Shown: positions 36,422 to 48,538 of the stretch, piece by piece
How the letters are laid out: each line of letters starts with the position of its first letter
Numbering within the stretch: the first letter of the stretch is position 1
Assembly: GCF_958979055.1 (NCBI RefSeq)
Contig: NC_084899.1
Location: 24,123,501-24,187,500 of the forward strand
From: Alnus glutinosa
Lineage: Eukaryota > Streptophyta > Magnoliopsida > Fagales > Betulaceae
DNA: 64,000 nucleotides
Direction: 5' to 3'
Program-made: the position numbers and the translations under genes
Notes under the pieces: generated by a model
Seen by the model: the letters and a program-made list of their open reading frames with translations, nothing else
What the model was told of the DNA's origin: nothing
Database searches by the model: none

Positions 36422-38289
36422 TACGCGATTTTAGTGGACCTTTTGTACGAAACACTTTTCGCCTAAAACAGACCAAAATTCTAAGGGTCGTTTTTTTTTT
36501 TGGTCTATTAAATGCTAAAAGAATGAACACTTATTTCTTGTCCTACTTCAGTAATCTGCAATGACTTCACCAATAAGGCCGGCTGTACGTGGGTCTTGTT
36601 AGGGTGGTGACGTCAACTATCTCTCTTTGTTAGAAAAATAGACGAGATGGTTGACGTCATTGGTGCAAATGCAAAGGCCATGGTAAAGGAGGCGGGATAG
36701 ATAAGCTGCTGACGTGGAAGAGAGGGTTAATTAGAACTGTGTAGTTGACATAGTACTGTTACGTCAATTTATAAAGAGATACAGTAAAATGTATTACTCC
36801 TAAGAGATTCGGTTACAAGGAATTGATGTATTTTTATACCAAATTTGGACTCGAATATTTTAAAGAATTATATATTAACTTCATGGTAAATCGAGATATA
36901 TATATATATAAGAGTTAAAAGGTATGGTTTCACTCAAGGAAAAATGTGACATATATTTCGATGTTGAAAATAGTTGAAATTTTCTCTTTCTTTCTAATTT
37001 CTAATGGTACGGTGCACGAAATATATATAGTAGATAAAATTTACTTTCTTTTTCACGATATAATTAAGTAAAAGAAAAAAAGGATTTTAGAATTGCAAGA
37101 GTACTGCTTAAAATGAACTTTTATATTAAACAGAAACAGACATTATTTTTAGGATAAGTAAATATTAAGAGAAACCAAATATTAATACAAAACCCCTACA
37201 ACCCCTCAACAGGAGGAATCAGAAACAATTCACTCATGCATGCAAGGCCAAGAATTAACAAAGAGAAAATAGGCCAATCGATCATGACAAGATCAAAGTC
37301 ACCCAAATGCAATATATATTAGATAAACCTCAAGACCTAATTAATTAATCCCAAGAGGAGGATATCGATCGATGAGAACATGCAGCAGGTGATCCCAACA
37401 TCAACTTGACAACAAGGAAATTAAAGGAGAGAGTTACGTATAGTACCTTTAAAACTTCTGATCATCCAAAGCAAGGTATCCTCTCGATCAACATCTATCA
37501 GTTCAAGAGAAATTGCATTTGTTACAAAGTAACCAATCCTAGAAGAGAAGGAATAAGGGAAGAAAAAAAAAGAAAAGAATAGAAGAGTAATCTTCTATTA
37601 ATGCTATTAAAAAGTAAGTGTTTCTCACATGCTTAATTAAGAGAATCATGGTAATTTTATATATAGACTAGGTTGGAAGAACTTCGTCTAACCCAATTTA
37701 GAGGAAATTAAACTTTCAAAAAGAAAAAGAAAAAGTGATTAAGGTTTCTTAATTCTCATATGATCATAAAAGAACATATATACATGGTGGAATGGAATGG
37801 GAGAAGCCAAGTGCGCGCAGCTAGCTATCCAGTTTGTTCCTGATAATTTATTTTAGGCAATTTGTTCCTGATACTTAGCCCTCTAACAAATGATCACCAG
37901 TAGAAAAATTAAAACTTGTCTAGGAATCATGGGATGAAGCAAACATCGTTCCGGTTGTTAACGCTTTTTAAACGGTGTATATAATTATGACGTGATATAA
38001 ATATAAAAATAGTTGTAAGTATTTTGTGTTTTTGGTTGTTTGTTAATATTTTTATTTTAAAAACAAAAAAAATATAAATAATGTTATATCATTTAAAATT
38101 TTAAAATAACACGCCACGTCACATTATCTATATATTAAATATAATAATATTAAAATCCTAACAATAAAATAACTCATCTCAAAGATTCCATTCCACCAAA
38201 CACGGTGAGAAGTGAGTTACGACATATTGTACGTGTGGCCACTCAATCAATGAGACTCGATAAATTTCCAAATGTGAGTGATACAGTAA
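36422..38289. other. Spacer upstream of 11S globulin gene 1
   Basis: AT-rich intergenic DNA. A CATGCATGCA motif (double RY core) occurs near 37236, about 1.7 kb before the globulin gene, too far to assign a role. The stretch at about 37950-38210, bounded by inverted CCGTTT/ACGG-like ends, may be another small MITE. No gene is seen. Confidence 0.45.
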
Positions 38290-38630
38290 GAGCATCTCCA
38301 GCAATATATGACTTTTAGTTTAATTAGCTACTCAAAATATAATTTTTTATTTTATTTTAGCTACTAATTTTTCTCTACAAACTTCAATATGACTATTTAT
38401 TTCACTCTCTACTTTATTTAAATATTCCTTGTTTTTTTGTTTTTTTTTTCCTGCATTTTTTCTTGTTTTCTACCAAATTAAAAATTGTTATCATATTGCT
38501 AGAAGATGCTACAGTTCACTGTAACAAATTTGATGGAAAGCCTTTATTTTAAAAGCTCTACAAAATATCTCATAAAAGCTGAAGGTAACTATTAATTATT
38601 GCTAGTTTAAAAGCCCTGTTGGAGATGCTC
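38290..38630. mobile_element. Tourist/Harbinger-like MITE
   Basis: A 341-base element with inverted ends GAGCATCTCCAGCA and TGTTGGAGATGCTC, flanked by TAA direct repeats (38287-38289 and 38631-38633). The 3-base TAA target duplication fits the PIF/Harbinger superfamily. It has no coding. It lies about 330 bases upstream of the globulin gene 1 start codon. Confidence 0.8.
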
Positions 38631-38765
38631 TAACGACATCTTCTTCAAGCCAGCTCACATTTATTGTTTTGAAGATTTTAGGCACCAGCCAGATGTAGAA
38701 GACAATCCGACCAGTCTAATTTGTTTCTTTCTCTGAAGCCTAGAGGCTAGAGCCACCTGCCCTAA

Positions 38766-38901
38766 CATGCAAACCAAACGAGGTGTAAGAAGCTAGGGTT
38801 TGATAGCCATGCAAAGCGAAGAATGTAAAAAGATTCCTTACCCACCATCTCCTACGTGTCCCTCACTCACCCCCCTCCGGCCCTCTCCCCCCCTATAAAT
38901 A
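38766..38901 (+). promoter_or_regulatory. 11S globulin gene 1 promoter elements
   Basis: Two RY-type seed motifs are present: CATGCAAA at 38766-38773 and CATGCAAAG at 38808-38816. A TACGTGTC element with an ACGT core follows near 38851, and the TATA box TATAAATA is at 38894-38901, 56 bases before the ATG. This order and spacing match legumin promoters, which are bound by B3 (ABI3/FUS3) and bZIP factors during seed filling. Confidence 0.75.
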
Positions 38902-38956
38902 CCAACGTCTCCGAGTCGCCACTTCATCTCAAACCCGGCCATCATCAGGTATCTCC

Positions 38957-41443
38957 ATGGCCAATCCTATCTTGCTCTCTCTATCTCTGTGCCTTCTTGT
39001 ACTCTTCAATGGCTGCCTAGCTCAAACAAGGCAGCAACGGCGACAGTTTGGCGACTGCCAACTCGACAGGCTCAATGCCCTTGAACCCACAAACCGCATT
39101 GAGGCTGAAGCCGGTTCGATCGAGTCCTGGGACCCCAATGACCAACAATTCCGGTGCGCCGGGGTTGCCGTCGTTCGGCGTACCATTGAGCCCAATGGCC
39201 TTCTCTTGCCTCATTACCACAATGCTCCTCAACTCATTTACATTGTCAGAGGTAATTAAATTCAATATCAATTAATTAAATTGAAATGATTGTTAATTAC
39301 TAGGATTATCGATCATTTGAGAGCGAGATGTTAACTTCTTAATTGATGCGCATGCAGGTAGGGGTATCCAAGGGACTGCACTTCCTGGTTGCCCGGAGAC
39401 ATTCCAAGAATCCCAACAACAATCTCAACAACAACAAGGACAGAGCCGCAGGTTCCAACAAGACCGGCACCAGAAGATCCGACACTTCCGAGAGGGTGAC
39501 ATCATTGCATTGCCGGCCGGAGTAGCGCATTGGGCCTACAACGACGGCGATTCCCCAGTAGTTGCAGTCGCTCTCCTTGACACCAGCAACAATGACAACC
39601 AGCTTGATGAGCAGCCTAGAGTAAGAATTTCACACTCATGCACAAAAACATATATACACACTCACGCCCAGCTCTTTCCCATGCGCCAGCCAAGAGGAGC
39701 TAATTATATATTAAAGACTCACATATATAGATATATTACTCTTCGTGTAAGTATATATATGGTTTATTTGGATTTGTGATTTCAAATAAGTGCGATTTTA
39801 AAATATGTAATTTAAAAATTTGATTTTTAAAAAACGCAATTAAGCGTTCTATAAAATCACATGTCGGCATTTAAAATCAGAGTTTAGGTTTTAAAATGCT
39901 TGTTTTTTCTAAAAAAAAAAAAATCAGTTTTCTGCGATTTGAAATTGTAAATTTTTTGCTTTTTAAAATTGTAATTTTAAACAATTTATTTTTTGTAATT
40001 TGATTTAAAATTGTATTTTTTTGTCTACAAAATCGCAATGCTAAACCTACTCTCAGTACGTAGAGTCCTCTACACCTGTCACTGCCGTATAACTGAATGG
40101 TAAAAAATAGTCTTCAAATCAATATTTATAAATTTTCTTATTTGTAAAAATAAAAAATAAAAAAATAAAAAGCTAATGACTGAATTTTAGAGTTGTTACT
40201 AAATAGATCGAGTAAAGAATTACTCTATAACTCTCATCATGAAGAAGCGCGTGGGAATTTGGATGCATCTGATGTTTGTATCTGTATATATAATATACTG
40301 ATGGTAGGCTTGATTTCTACGTGGGTTGTATAGAGCTTCTTCCTTGCTGGGAATCCGGAGGACGAATTTCGGCGACAAGGGCACCAGCAATACGAGCAGC
40401 GTCGCGGCCAACAACAACAACGTCAACAACAACGCCGTGGCGAGCGTGGTGAGCGTGGCAAGCAACAGAAGGGCTCTAGCAACAATGTATTCAGTGGCTT
40501 CGATGCTGAGTTTTTGGCGGACGCTTTCAACGTGGATTTCGACATGGGCAGAAGGCTTCAGAGCAACGATGACAACAGAAGGCACATAGTGAGAGTGGAA
40601 GGCGAGCTTCAAGTGCTCAGGCCACCAAGGTCACGTGAGCAATGGGAGAGAGAGGAGAGACAAGAGAGGGAACATGAGCGAGAGTCGGAACGCCAGCGTC
40701 GCCAGGGAGGACGTGGACGTGGACGTGATGAGAATGGCCTTGAGGAGACAATATGCTCTTTGAGGCTAAGGGAGAACATTGGTGACCGTTCACGCGCCGA
40801 CATTTACACTGAACAAGCCGGTCGCATCAACACCCTCAACAGCAACAACCTCCCAGTCCTCCGCTGGCTCCAGCTTAGCGCCGAGAGAGGAGATTTGTAC
40901 AGGGTAAGAATTATATATGCTATACTTTTGTTACGCAAAATCAATGCTTGAAGATGATATTGGTGCAATTTCAAACTTAACCTTGAAGTACATATATATA
41001 TGCAGGATGCTATTTATGTTCCACACTGGAACGTGAATGCCCACAGTGTGGTCTATGCCATAAGGGGTCGAGCCCAAGTTCAGGTGGTCGACGATAATGG
41101 TCAGACCGTGTTCGACGACGAAATTAGACAGGGTCAGCTCTTGACCATCCCACAGAACTTCGCGGTTGCAAAGCGGGCGAGCAGTGAGGGTTTCGAGTGG
41201 GTGGCCTTCAAGACCAATGACAACGCCATAATCAGTCCTCTTGCAGGACGAACCTCGGCCATCCGGGCCTTGCCGGACGAAGTCCTTGCCAATGCGTTCC
41301 AGATTTCTCGAGAGGAAGCGAGGAGGCTGAAATATAACAGGCAGGAGACCACTTTGGCTCGTCCAAGCAGGTCTTCCTCTGAGAGGAGGAGGGCAGAATC
41401 TGAGAGGAGGGGGTCTTCCTCTGAGAGGAGGGCTGAAGCTTAA
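38957..41443 (+). CDS. 11S globulin (legumin) seed storage protein, gene 1
   Basis: Exons 38957-39251, 39358-39620, 40334-40903 and 41006-41443 join to 521 residues, the usual legumin length with the classic three-intron layout. A signal peptide of about 22 residues ends NGCLA-Q. Two cupin domains follow. The acidic chain holds the N-terminal Cys (FGDC) and FRCAGV. A Gln/Arg/Glu-rich variable loop lies at about 200-320. Vacuolar processing is expected at Asn320-Gly321 in [12 protein letters not shown], whose Cys forms the disulfide to the acidic chain. The C-terminus is Ser/Glu/Arg-rich (SSSERR). The protein forms hexamers in protein storage vacuoles and is an orthologue of the tree-nut 11S allergens. 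It differs from genes 3 and 4 at HWAYNDGD (they have HWCYNDGD). Intron 2 is 713 bases because of a MITE; in the other copies it is about 106-110. Confidence 0.95.
39758..40054. mobile_element. MITE in globulin gene 1 intron 2
   Basis: About 300 bases that share many blocks (TTTGGATTTGTGATTTCAAA, CTGCGATTTGAAAT, TCTACAAAATCGCAAT) with the MITE at 58812-59113. It is absent from intron 2 of the other two intact genes. Its terminal inverted repeats are diverged. Confidence 0.65.
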
Positions 41444-44280
41444 TTGAAAATGCCATGTAATAATAGTAATATCATGCGTCAGCGGCGCGTAGTTTTGGTT
41501 TTTGGTTGCTAGCTAGCTAGGCTCTTTAGATAGGCTAGACAATAAAAGGTCTCATCCATGGCGGCCGTGCTAGCTATTAATAATCTATGTTATGATAGGA
41601 GGAGTTTCTAATTAACCAACTAAATAAGTACGACTACGTGTACGTACCTTTGTGATCATGAGCTTTAATTTGCTAGTAAATTAATAAAACTCTGCGGTTT
41701 TTGTTCTCAACTTCTCATAAATTGCTTGGGATATCACTTTTACTACGATTGGATGCAATCTCCTTGTAAATTATAGACAAATTAGTTTACTAATTAGCCA
41801 CCTTTCTATTTCTCTTTTATTCTTTCTTTCTTTTATTACTAGAAGATAAAATAAGACTTAGAGAATGGTAAAGAAAATAGAGAAGAGTTGAGGAAATATT
41901 TTTTACTTTTTCTTATTTCAAAACACCTTACAAAAACCATATATATAGGCATACAACCGTCTAGCCTTTTTTTCTCCCTCTTTAATAAACACCAATAACG
42001 CCACTAAATTCATACTTTAGGTTAAGAAACCAAAAAACATGAGTTTAATAAATCAAAGGTTATTATTTATTAAAAAAACTTTATGACCTTTAAAATTTTC
42101 TTACGTTTTGATTTGTTTAGTTTCCAACAGTAAACTCGATCGTATCTTATTAATGGTAAAAAAAATTGGTGAAGCTTCGTTTACCTCTAAACTATCATAG
42201 CTTTTGTAATATCACTTTCAAATTTAAAAATTTCAATATAGGTGTTTGATATATCGTTCTTGGTTAACTAAAACGGCTAATAAGTGAAATGTTTCTTATT
42301 TTTATTCAAAATTTATAAAAATTTAAATATACCCTGAATTGAAATAGAAAAAAAAATCTTAAAAAAGAAAAAAAGATGGGCCGCAAGTCTTTGTTTTTTT
42401 TTTCACTTTTTTCGTATTCTTTTCTCCTGTTTTTTTTTTATATATAAAAATAAATAAATTAATAAACAGCTTATTTTGTCCATTTTTACTTATTTAGTTA
42501 AGATTTAACAGAAAATCTTAACGTAATGGATGATTAAAAGGGGTTGATACATTGAACACTCACATTGCATATTTTTGAAGAAATTTGGTGGTGATCGACA
42601 ATGAAAAAGCCATGATAGTTAAGGGGATAAATAAAGTTTCTCCTAATATATTAAGCAATAAAATTTGATAAGCAAATTTAATAAGTTAATAGTTAATCTG
42701 TGAGGAACTTGCTGCAGTAACAGAAGTTATTAGTTTCTTGTTTAATTCCTTTTTATTTATTTAATCAAGAGGAAAGAATGCAGTAACAGAAGTTATTAGT
42801 TTCTTGTTTAATTATTTTTTATTTATTCAATCAAGAGGAAAGAATTGTTGTGTTACTGCTGTTCTGTCAGTGAAAAACCAAATGCATTAAAGTGGTCGAG
42901 TCATTGATCAAAATATGCAAGAAGAATTCGTTCAAATGAAAGTGATGTTATAAATTTTCATTTTATTTTTAATTTTAGTAATCAGGTTTAAGTTGCATAT
43001 AAACTTGTTAATTAAATAGGTAATTTGACCATGTGAAAAAAGAAGAAGTTAATTTGATCGACTACACTTTTAATATTCTACAAGTATTCCACTTTACTAA
43101 TGTAAGTGACCGTGTCAATCAATTTTTGTTACAATAAAATAAAAAATACAAGACTAATTGATATTACAACGTAAACAAAATAAAATATTTATGAAATATA
43201 TATTAAAAGTGTTACTCTATTTTTTTTTTCTTTCCCAAAGGCCATCCCTTAAAATTTTGATCACAATCGTTGATATATCATGACTCTTACCACACATGTA
43301 CACATGTACCAAAAAGATATAAAATAAATTAAAAAAACTCAGTTTTTAATTAATTTGCAAAATTGAGTCACAAATTTTTTTCAAACGGGTCAAAGCTATA
43401 TATTGCTATGAGAAACTTTAGCATTAATATATAGACTGTTTTGACGATTTACAATCAATAGATAAAAGGCAATAAATATATGTCACGCAAATATGAAAGT
43501 AATTAACTAATGAACTCAAGCTATATATATATATATAAGCTCAAAAAGGAACAAATATTATATTTACTCATTGCCTCACATAGTCACATGAATATAAAAT
43601 TAATTAATCTCTAGTGGTTTTATTCACAAAACTTTAGTAAACCTAGCTTAGGAGTGCTATATGTCCTCATCTTGACATTTAATTTTATTAAAACATTAAT
43701 TAAATGATTAAATTTATTATTTTTTACTTTAGCAAACTTCGGGAGTGATATATATATAAATATATATATATTTTTGTTAAAGTATATATTAATTAAATGA
43801 TTAAATTCATTATTATTTTTATTTAACTTAAACTTTTGAGATAAGTAGTAATTTAACAAATTCTTTAAAATTAATAGTAAAAATAAGTTTGTAATAGGTT
43901 TGTGACCACAAATTAACTTTCTAAAAGTAAAATTATTGTTAAGTGGTTCTTATATATTAATATGAACTACGTATGATAGATTTCATACGTACGTACGTAC
44001 TAATTCTGGAACCTGAGAAATGAAAAGACAACCAAAAACGTTAATTTAAAATAGAAATTTAATATGAAAATTAGGAATAGAAATTTTTGTATTTACCAAT
44101 CTCGACATAATATAATTAGGAAGGTTTTTCAAATGCCTGAGATTATGAGAAGGCCATTTTTGCACAAATAGTAGATTACTTCTGCCTTAGACTTGGTTGA
44201 AAAAATTACCCCTCGCTCCCCAACAAACAGACCTTAATTGCCACCCGGCTCGCTACCTTTTCACTACCATCCAAGTCCTC
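41444..44280. other. Globulin gene 1 3' flank and spacer
   Basis: The 3' UTR has AATAAA-type signals near 41540 and 41680. AT-rich spacer follows, with a 66-base tandem duplication at 42714-42845. The part at about 43405-44080 is homologous, inverted, to 59190-59790 downstream of gene 4. No gene is seen. Confidence 0.6.
42714..42845 (+). repeat. 66-base tandem duplication
   Basis: Two copies of a 66-base unit beginning GCAGTAACAGAAGTTATTAG start at 42714 and 42780, differing at a few bases. Confidence 0.85.
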
Positions 44281-44363
44281 CACGCTATAAAATGTGCTCC
44301 AAGGCCCGACCATTTCACCATCCCTACTCCCTAGCTTTGCTTGTTTTGTGTGCTAGCTTATCC

Positions 44364-46185
44364 ATGGCTTCCAAGATTATACTAGGACTAGTGTTCGCTT
44401 CACTAGTTTATGCCGCTGCCGGAGAAGAACCCCGGTACCTGCAGTAGTTCGGCTCAGCAATGCTGGCTCTGGAGACTAAGGACTATGGAGCCGTCCCGGC
44501 GGCTGGTGTGACTGAGGTGTGACCGTGTGGGATACAAATGAGGACGAGTTCCAATGTGCTGGAGTTGCCGCGATAAGGAACACTTCGCAACCTAATTCAC
44601 TGTCTCAGCCTAACTACCAGCCAGCCCCTCTGCTGGTTTACATTGAGCAAGGTACGTTTGAGACACCGGTCTTTTCTTTCTTTCTAAAAAATGCCTGTTA
44701 AAATATATCAAGATATTTGATTTCAAAGATTTGTGGCCTTTTGGACTTTATCTTGTCTACATAAGTTTATAGAATGTAATTCTTTGTGTCTATTTATTCT
44801 GCTTTATATATATTTATCAATTGCATTATATTATCTTTCAGTAGTCGTTGCATTCACCACAAATCAAACTTTCTAACACTACGTTAAATCAACGTTGTAA
44901 AAGGCGAAGGGTTGATGGGCATAACCTAACCAGGATGTGCAAAGACTTATGAGTCGCAAAAATCTGAGGATTTAAGAAGCCGACGGGGAAGTCAAGGAAG
45001 GCTAGGAGGTCAAGGAGAGCAGCAAGGAGAGAGCAGGAGAACAGACCAACATCAGAGGGTTCATAGGATTCGTCGGGGTGACATCCTCGCCATTCCAGCT
45101 GGTGCGGCCCATTATATTGGTGCTACAATGATGGCAATCAAGAGCTTGTTGCCTTCACTGTCATGGACCTCAACAACCATGCCAACCAGCTTGACCAGCA
45201 ATTTAGGGTAACCATTACACCTCATCACTATCACATACATAATAAATATCTTCATGTCCTTTTGCTTATTTTGTATAGCTAACTAGGTTTTGGTCTAACA
45301 GTCATTTTTTCTCGCCGGTGGGGAGCCAAGGCAAGGGCACTGCAGACAACAAAGAAATAGCCAGAGCTTCCAGAACATATTTAGTGGCCGGATTCAGTGC
45401 TGAACTGCTGGCTGAGGCCTACAACATTCCGGTAGAAATCGTGAGGAGAATGCAGGAGAATGATGAGCGCGGACTCCTGGTCAAGTGCCAGGAAGAAATG
45501 CGCCACATTATTAGAGCTGACGAAGAAGAAGAAGAAGAATGGCAAAAACGGGTAAATGGGTTGGAAGAAACTATTTGCACTACAAGAATTAGACACAATA
45601 CGGACACCCGCAATGAGTCTGATATTGTCTCCTGGCAAGCCGGAAGAGTAAATATTGTAAACCAACACAAGCTTCCAATCCTTCGATACCTGGACATGAG
45701 CGCAGAGAAAGGCCATCTTTTCCCGGTAATTCAATCACTTCTGATTACTTCATTTCCAATTGCTGATAACCAGAGTATTTTTTACACTGCCTATTTTGCA
45801 GAACGCATTGTACACGCCAAACTGGGCCATGAACAACCATAGAGTTGTTTATGTGACGAGAGGTGAGGCCCATGTATAGATTGTAGACGACAACGGGAAC
45901 AACGTGTTTGACGAGAGGGTTAGCCGTGGAGATGTTTTTGTGATCCCTCAATTCTATGCGGCGGTGAGTAGGGCCGGAAGCAATGGCTTCGAGTATGTGT
46001 CGATCAAGACGCGCGTCTAGCCAACCAATGAAGAGCCCCTTGGCCGGCTACACGTCGGTTATCCAAGCCATGCCCTAGAAGTCATCACGAACTCATTCCG
46101 AATGTCCCCTGAAGAAGCTCAACAGTTGAAGTACAACAGAGGCCGACAGAGTCTGGTTCTATCCTCTAGCCGGACCTCCTCGTAA
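44364..46185 (+). pseudogene. Broken 11S globulin (diverged legumin subtype)
   Basis: A four-exon legumin remnant with the family's intron positions. Exon 1 is 44364-44651 (MASKIILGLVFASLVYAAAG signal peptide, then an in-frame TAG after PRYLQ). Exon 2 is about 44904-45207 (RRGDILAIPAGAAHYI, then a shift). Exon 3 is about 45302-45725, with a 4-base insertion near 45389, then SAELLAEAYNIP and the processing site [14 protein letters not shown]. Exon 4 is about 45802-46185 (NALYTPNWAMNNHRVVYVTR; then stops after GEAHV and after IKTRV). A TATA-like TATAAAAT lies at 44286. At least four disabling changes are present. Its residues differ strongly from genes 1, 3 and 4 (for example [12 protein letters not shown] against [12 protein letters not shown]), so it belongs to an older legumin subfamily and is not a recent copy of its neighbours. 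Confidence 0.88.
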
Positions 46186-46475
46186 GGAGGTTTTTGTAAC
46201 TTTCGTGTGTATTACTACTAGCACTATTACTACGACTTAGGCCACCACTATGCAGTAGTCTTTCTTGTAGAATTAATGGAGAAGGATTTGAACATGTTCA
46301 GGAAACCTAATTAGTATAATCTGAGTGTAAAAATATGCACAAGGGCAGGCTTTAATGTAACAAATAAAAGTGGCCGTTTTTTCTCCTTTAAACTTGTGTT
46401 GGGGTTTTAATGCTTTTCACCAAGCTACAATTTTTATCCTCTTGCTTCCTCTATGCCATGCCCATAAAACATGGG

Positions 46476-46663
46476 AAATGTTAGAGCTTCTTTTAGCGTA
46501 TTTTTGGGGTCCTTCTATATTAACATAAAACTCTGTTTTAATAAAGAAAAACTACAGCTTGATTTCTCTCTTATGTTTTTATTAAAAAAATATAGAGTAT
46601 CATGTCAGCATAAAAGGACTTCAGAAAGACACTAGAAGGAGTTCTAACATTCCTCATAAAACA
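46476..46663. mobile_element. Foldback MITE (GAAATGTTAGA type)
   Basis: A near-perfect hairpin: GGAAATGTTAGAGCTTC at the left matches the reverse complement of the right end, GAGTTCTAACATTCC, with about 60 bases of imperfect TIR on each side. It has no coding. Confidence 0.65.
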
Positions 46664-46929
46664 TACCTATGGTATAGGACTAAAGGTTTGTCCCACTATA
46701 TTCGGATTTTCAGCAAAATTACTAAAAGTATCTATCATGCCCCTTTAGCTGAGTAAGGAAATCCCTTTGTAGCATACTAATTGAGTAGGGTCGCACTTGC
46801 CTGCCTCAGCAGCATAAGTATCACCAGTGATACGTGGCCACGTGAGAGCAATAACTAGAGTTGGACGAAATGTATCAGATGGATAATTGTTAGCATTTTA
46901 AGGTGGGTGACGTGGAGGGCCGTTAAAAA

Positions 46930-47116
46930 AAAGAGAAATGTTAGAAATACAAAATCTTTTACCAAAAGATGGTTGCGAAGATGATGTGGAGTTTATTCAT
47001 TAGTACCCATATCATTTCTTTTTATTAATTATTTTGATAATCTCCAATGAATAAACTCCATATCATCTTCTTACCTATCTCTTGTTAAAAAAATTGGTAC
47101 TCTTAGCATTTTTCTA
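46930..47116. mobile_element. Foldback MITE (GAAATGTTAGA type)
   Basis: Inverted ends GAAATGTTAGAAATAC and, reverse-complemented, GAAAAATGCTAAGAGTAC. A second inner inverted block is GATGATGTGGAGTTTATTCAT against its reverse near 47045-47068. Most of the element can fold on itself. Confidence 0.65.
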
Positions 47117-47570
47117 AAAAAATAGATGAAAGACTGACAGAAATACCAACTGAATTTTTTCATTAACAATAGGTACTACCTGTGATACTTTTTGAAACCG
47201 AGGCAGAAATTTGATTTCTGGCCTAACCACGTGTACCTGTAAAATATTTAACGCTTTAATCTAATTGGAAAACCCAATCCCTCCCTACCTTTTAACAATG
47301 ACTTGTACCCCACTTTTTCAATAGGGTCTGTGGTCCTCCAGCAATAAAATGGATGTATTTTTGTTTTTCTTTTATTTTTTATGGTTGAGATTAAATTTTA
47401 TATTTAATAGTGTATATGCTATTATATCATTTAGTAAATAGTATAGACAGTTTATATATTGGGAAATAACGTTTATTTATTTTTTCTTTATTGTCATTTT
47501 TGTTTAATTTCTATTATAATCCCTTTGTTCCATATATGCGGCGGTGACAGAGAGCTCTTGGACTCGTTTG

Positions 47571-47757
47571 GTAATGTTCTTAGATGATGATTTTTGCTTT
47601 TTGTTTGTTACGTGACGTAAAGATAAAAGTTGTTTTCAGTTTTTGTATGTTTAGTTGTTTGGTATTTTTTATTTATTATTTTTGCTAAAAAGCAAAAAAT
47701 TGTTCTAAAAAGTTGTTAAACAGTATTTTTGGATTTCTAATCATTCCCAAACGAGGT
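47571..47757. mobile_element. Small MITE, CTCGTTTGG ends
   Basis: Inverted ends CTCGTTTGGTAATG and CATTCCCAAACGAG bound about 187 bases of AT-rich sequence. It has no coding, and superfamily is not assigned. Confidence 0.6.
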
Positions 47758-48373
47758 TTAATCACATTCTTAATTCCATGTACCATAATCCTAAAAATGT
47801 GGATACTGAGGGAATTGAAATGTCTGATTCGCGAACCAATTGCCACATAAAGGAAAATGTTATAGATACTTCCATTTTACTCTCACATCCTATATATACT
47901 TCCCAGCGTGACAGTAATTAGTTTGACTTTGAGCTGGGTATGTGCCATTCAAAGTTTTTAGGCCACATCTTGAGTTGGGTCTACAGTACTAAACTAAAAT
48001 CAGCCCTTTCATGGAGCTTCAAGAATCTTGTTAACATGCAAAGAATTTCTGCTTGGATACTTCATGAAATGCAAAGATTTATTTGTTAGGGAAAATGAAC
48101 TTGTGTTAATTTGCTTCGGGCTTCCTTGAACTCCACCCAAGAGCCATCTAATTGAATAATGGGCTAATATAGTACTCCTAAACTGGGCAGAGCGAGTGCA
48201 ACTTTTCTATCAGTAGAGTGTTGTTAGGGTATTGCAAGTTTTATAAATTAATGTGACAGTCTCTAATTAATAAAATGATTAAGTAAAATAAAAAATGCTT
48301 AAGATTAGTTGGGGTATTACAGCTTTTAGTACAATTTTTTTACAAACCGGTATGACAATCAATAATTGCTAAA

Positions 48374-48538
48374 AGAGAAATGCTATTTGGCATTCTCCCA
48401 GCATATTTAATTGACGTGGCATATATGTTTAATCCACACTTGAATTTTTTGTTTTTCCTTTTTAATTAAGATTGATTTAAGGGTAAATTGAACATGAAAC
48501 GTCAGCTAAGTATGCAGGGAGAATACAAAATAGCATTT
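48374..48538. mobile_element. Foldback MITE (GAAATGCTA type)
   Basis: Inverted ends GAAATGCTATTTGGCATTCTCC and GGAGAATACAAAATAGCATTTT, about 165 bases. A matching copy lies at 63014-63178 in the other arm of the inverted duplication. Confidence 0.7.

Noticed and set aside
40220-40803. Minus-strand frames inside globulin exon 3 (also at 50048-50449, 61188-61553)
   Set aside because: Antisense shadows of Gln/Arg-rich CAA/CGN codons, repeated in every copy because the exon is repeated.
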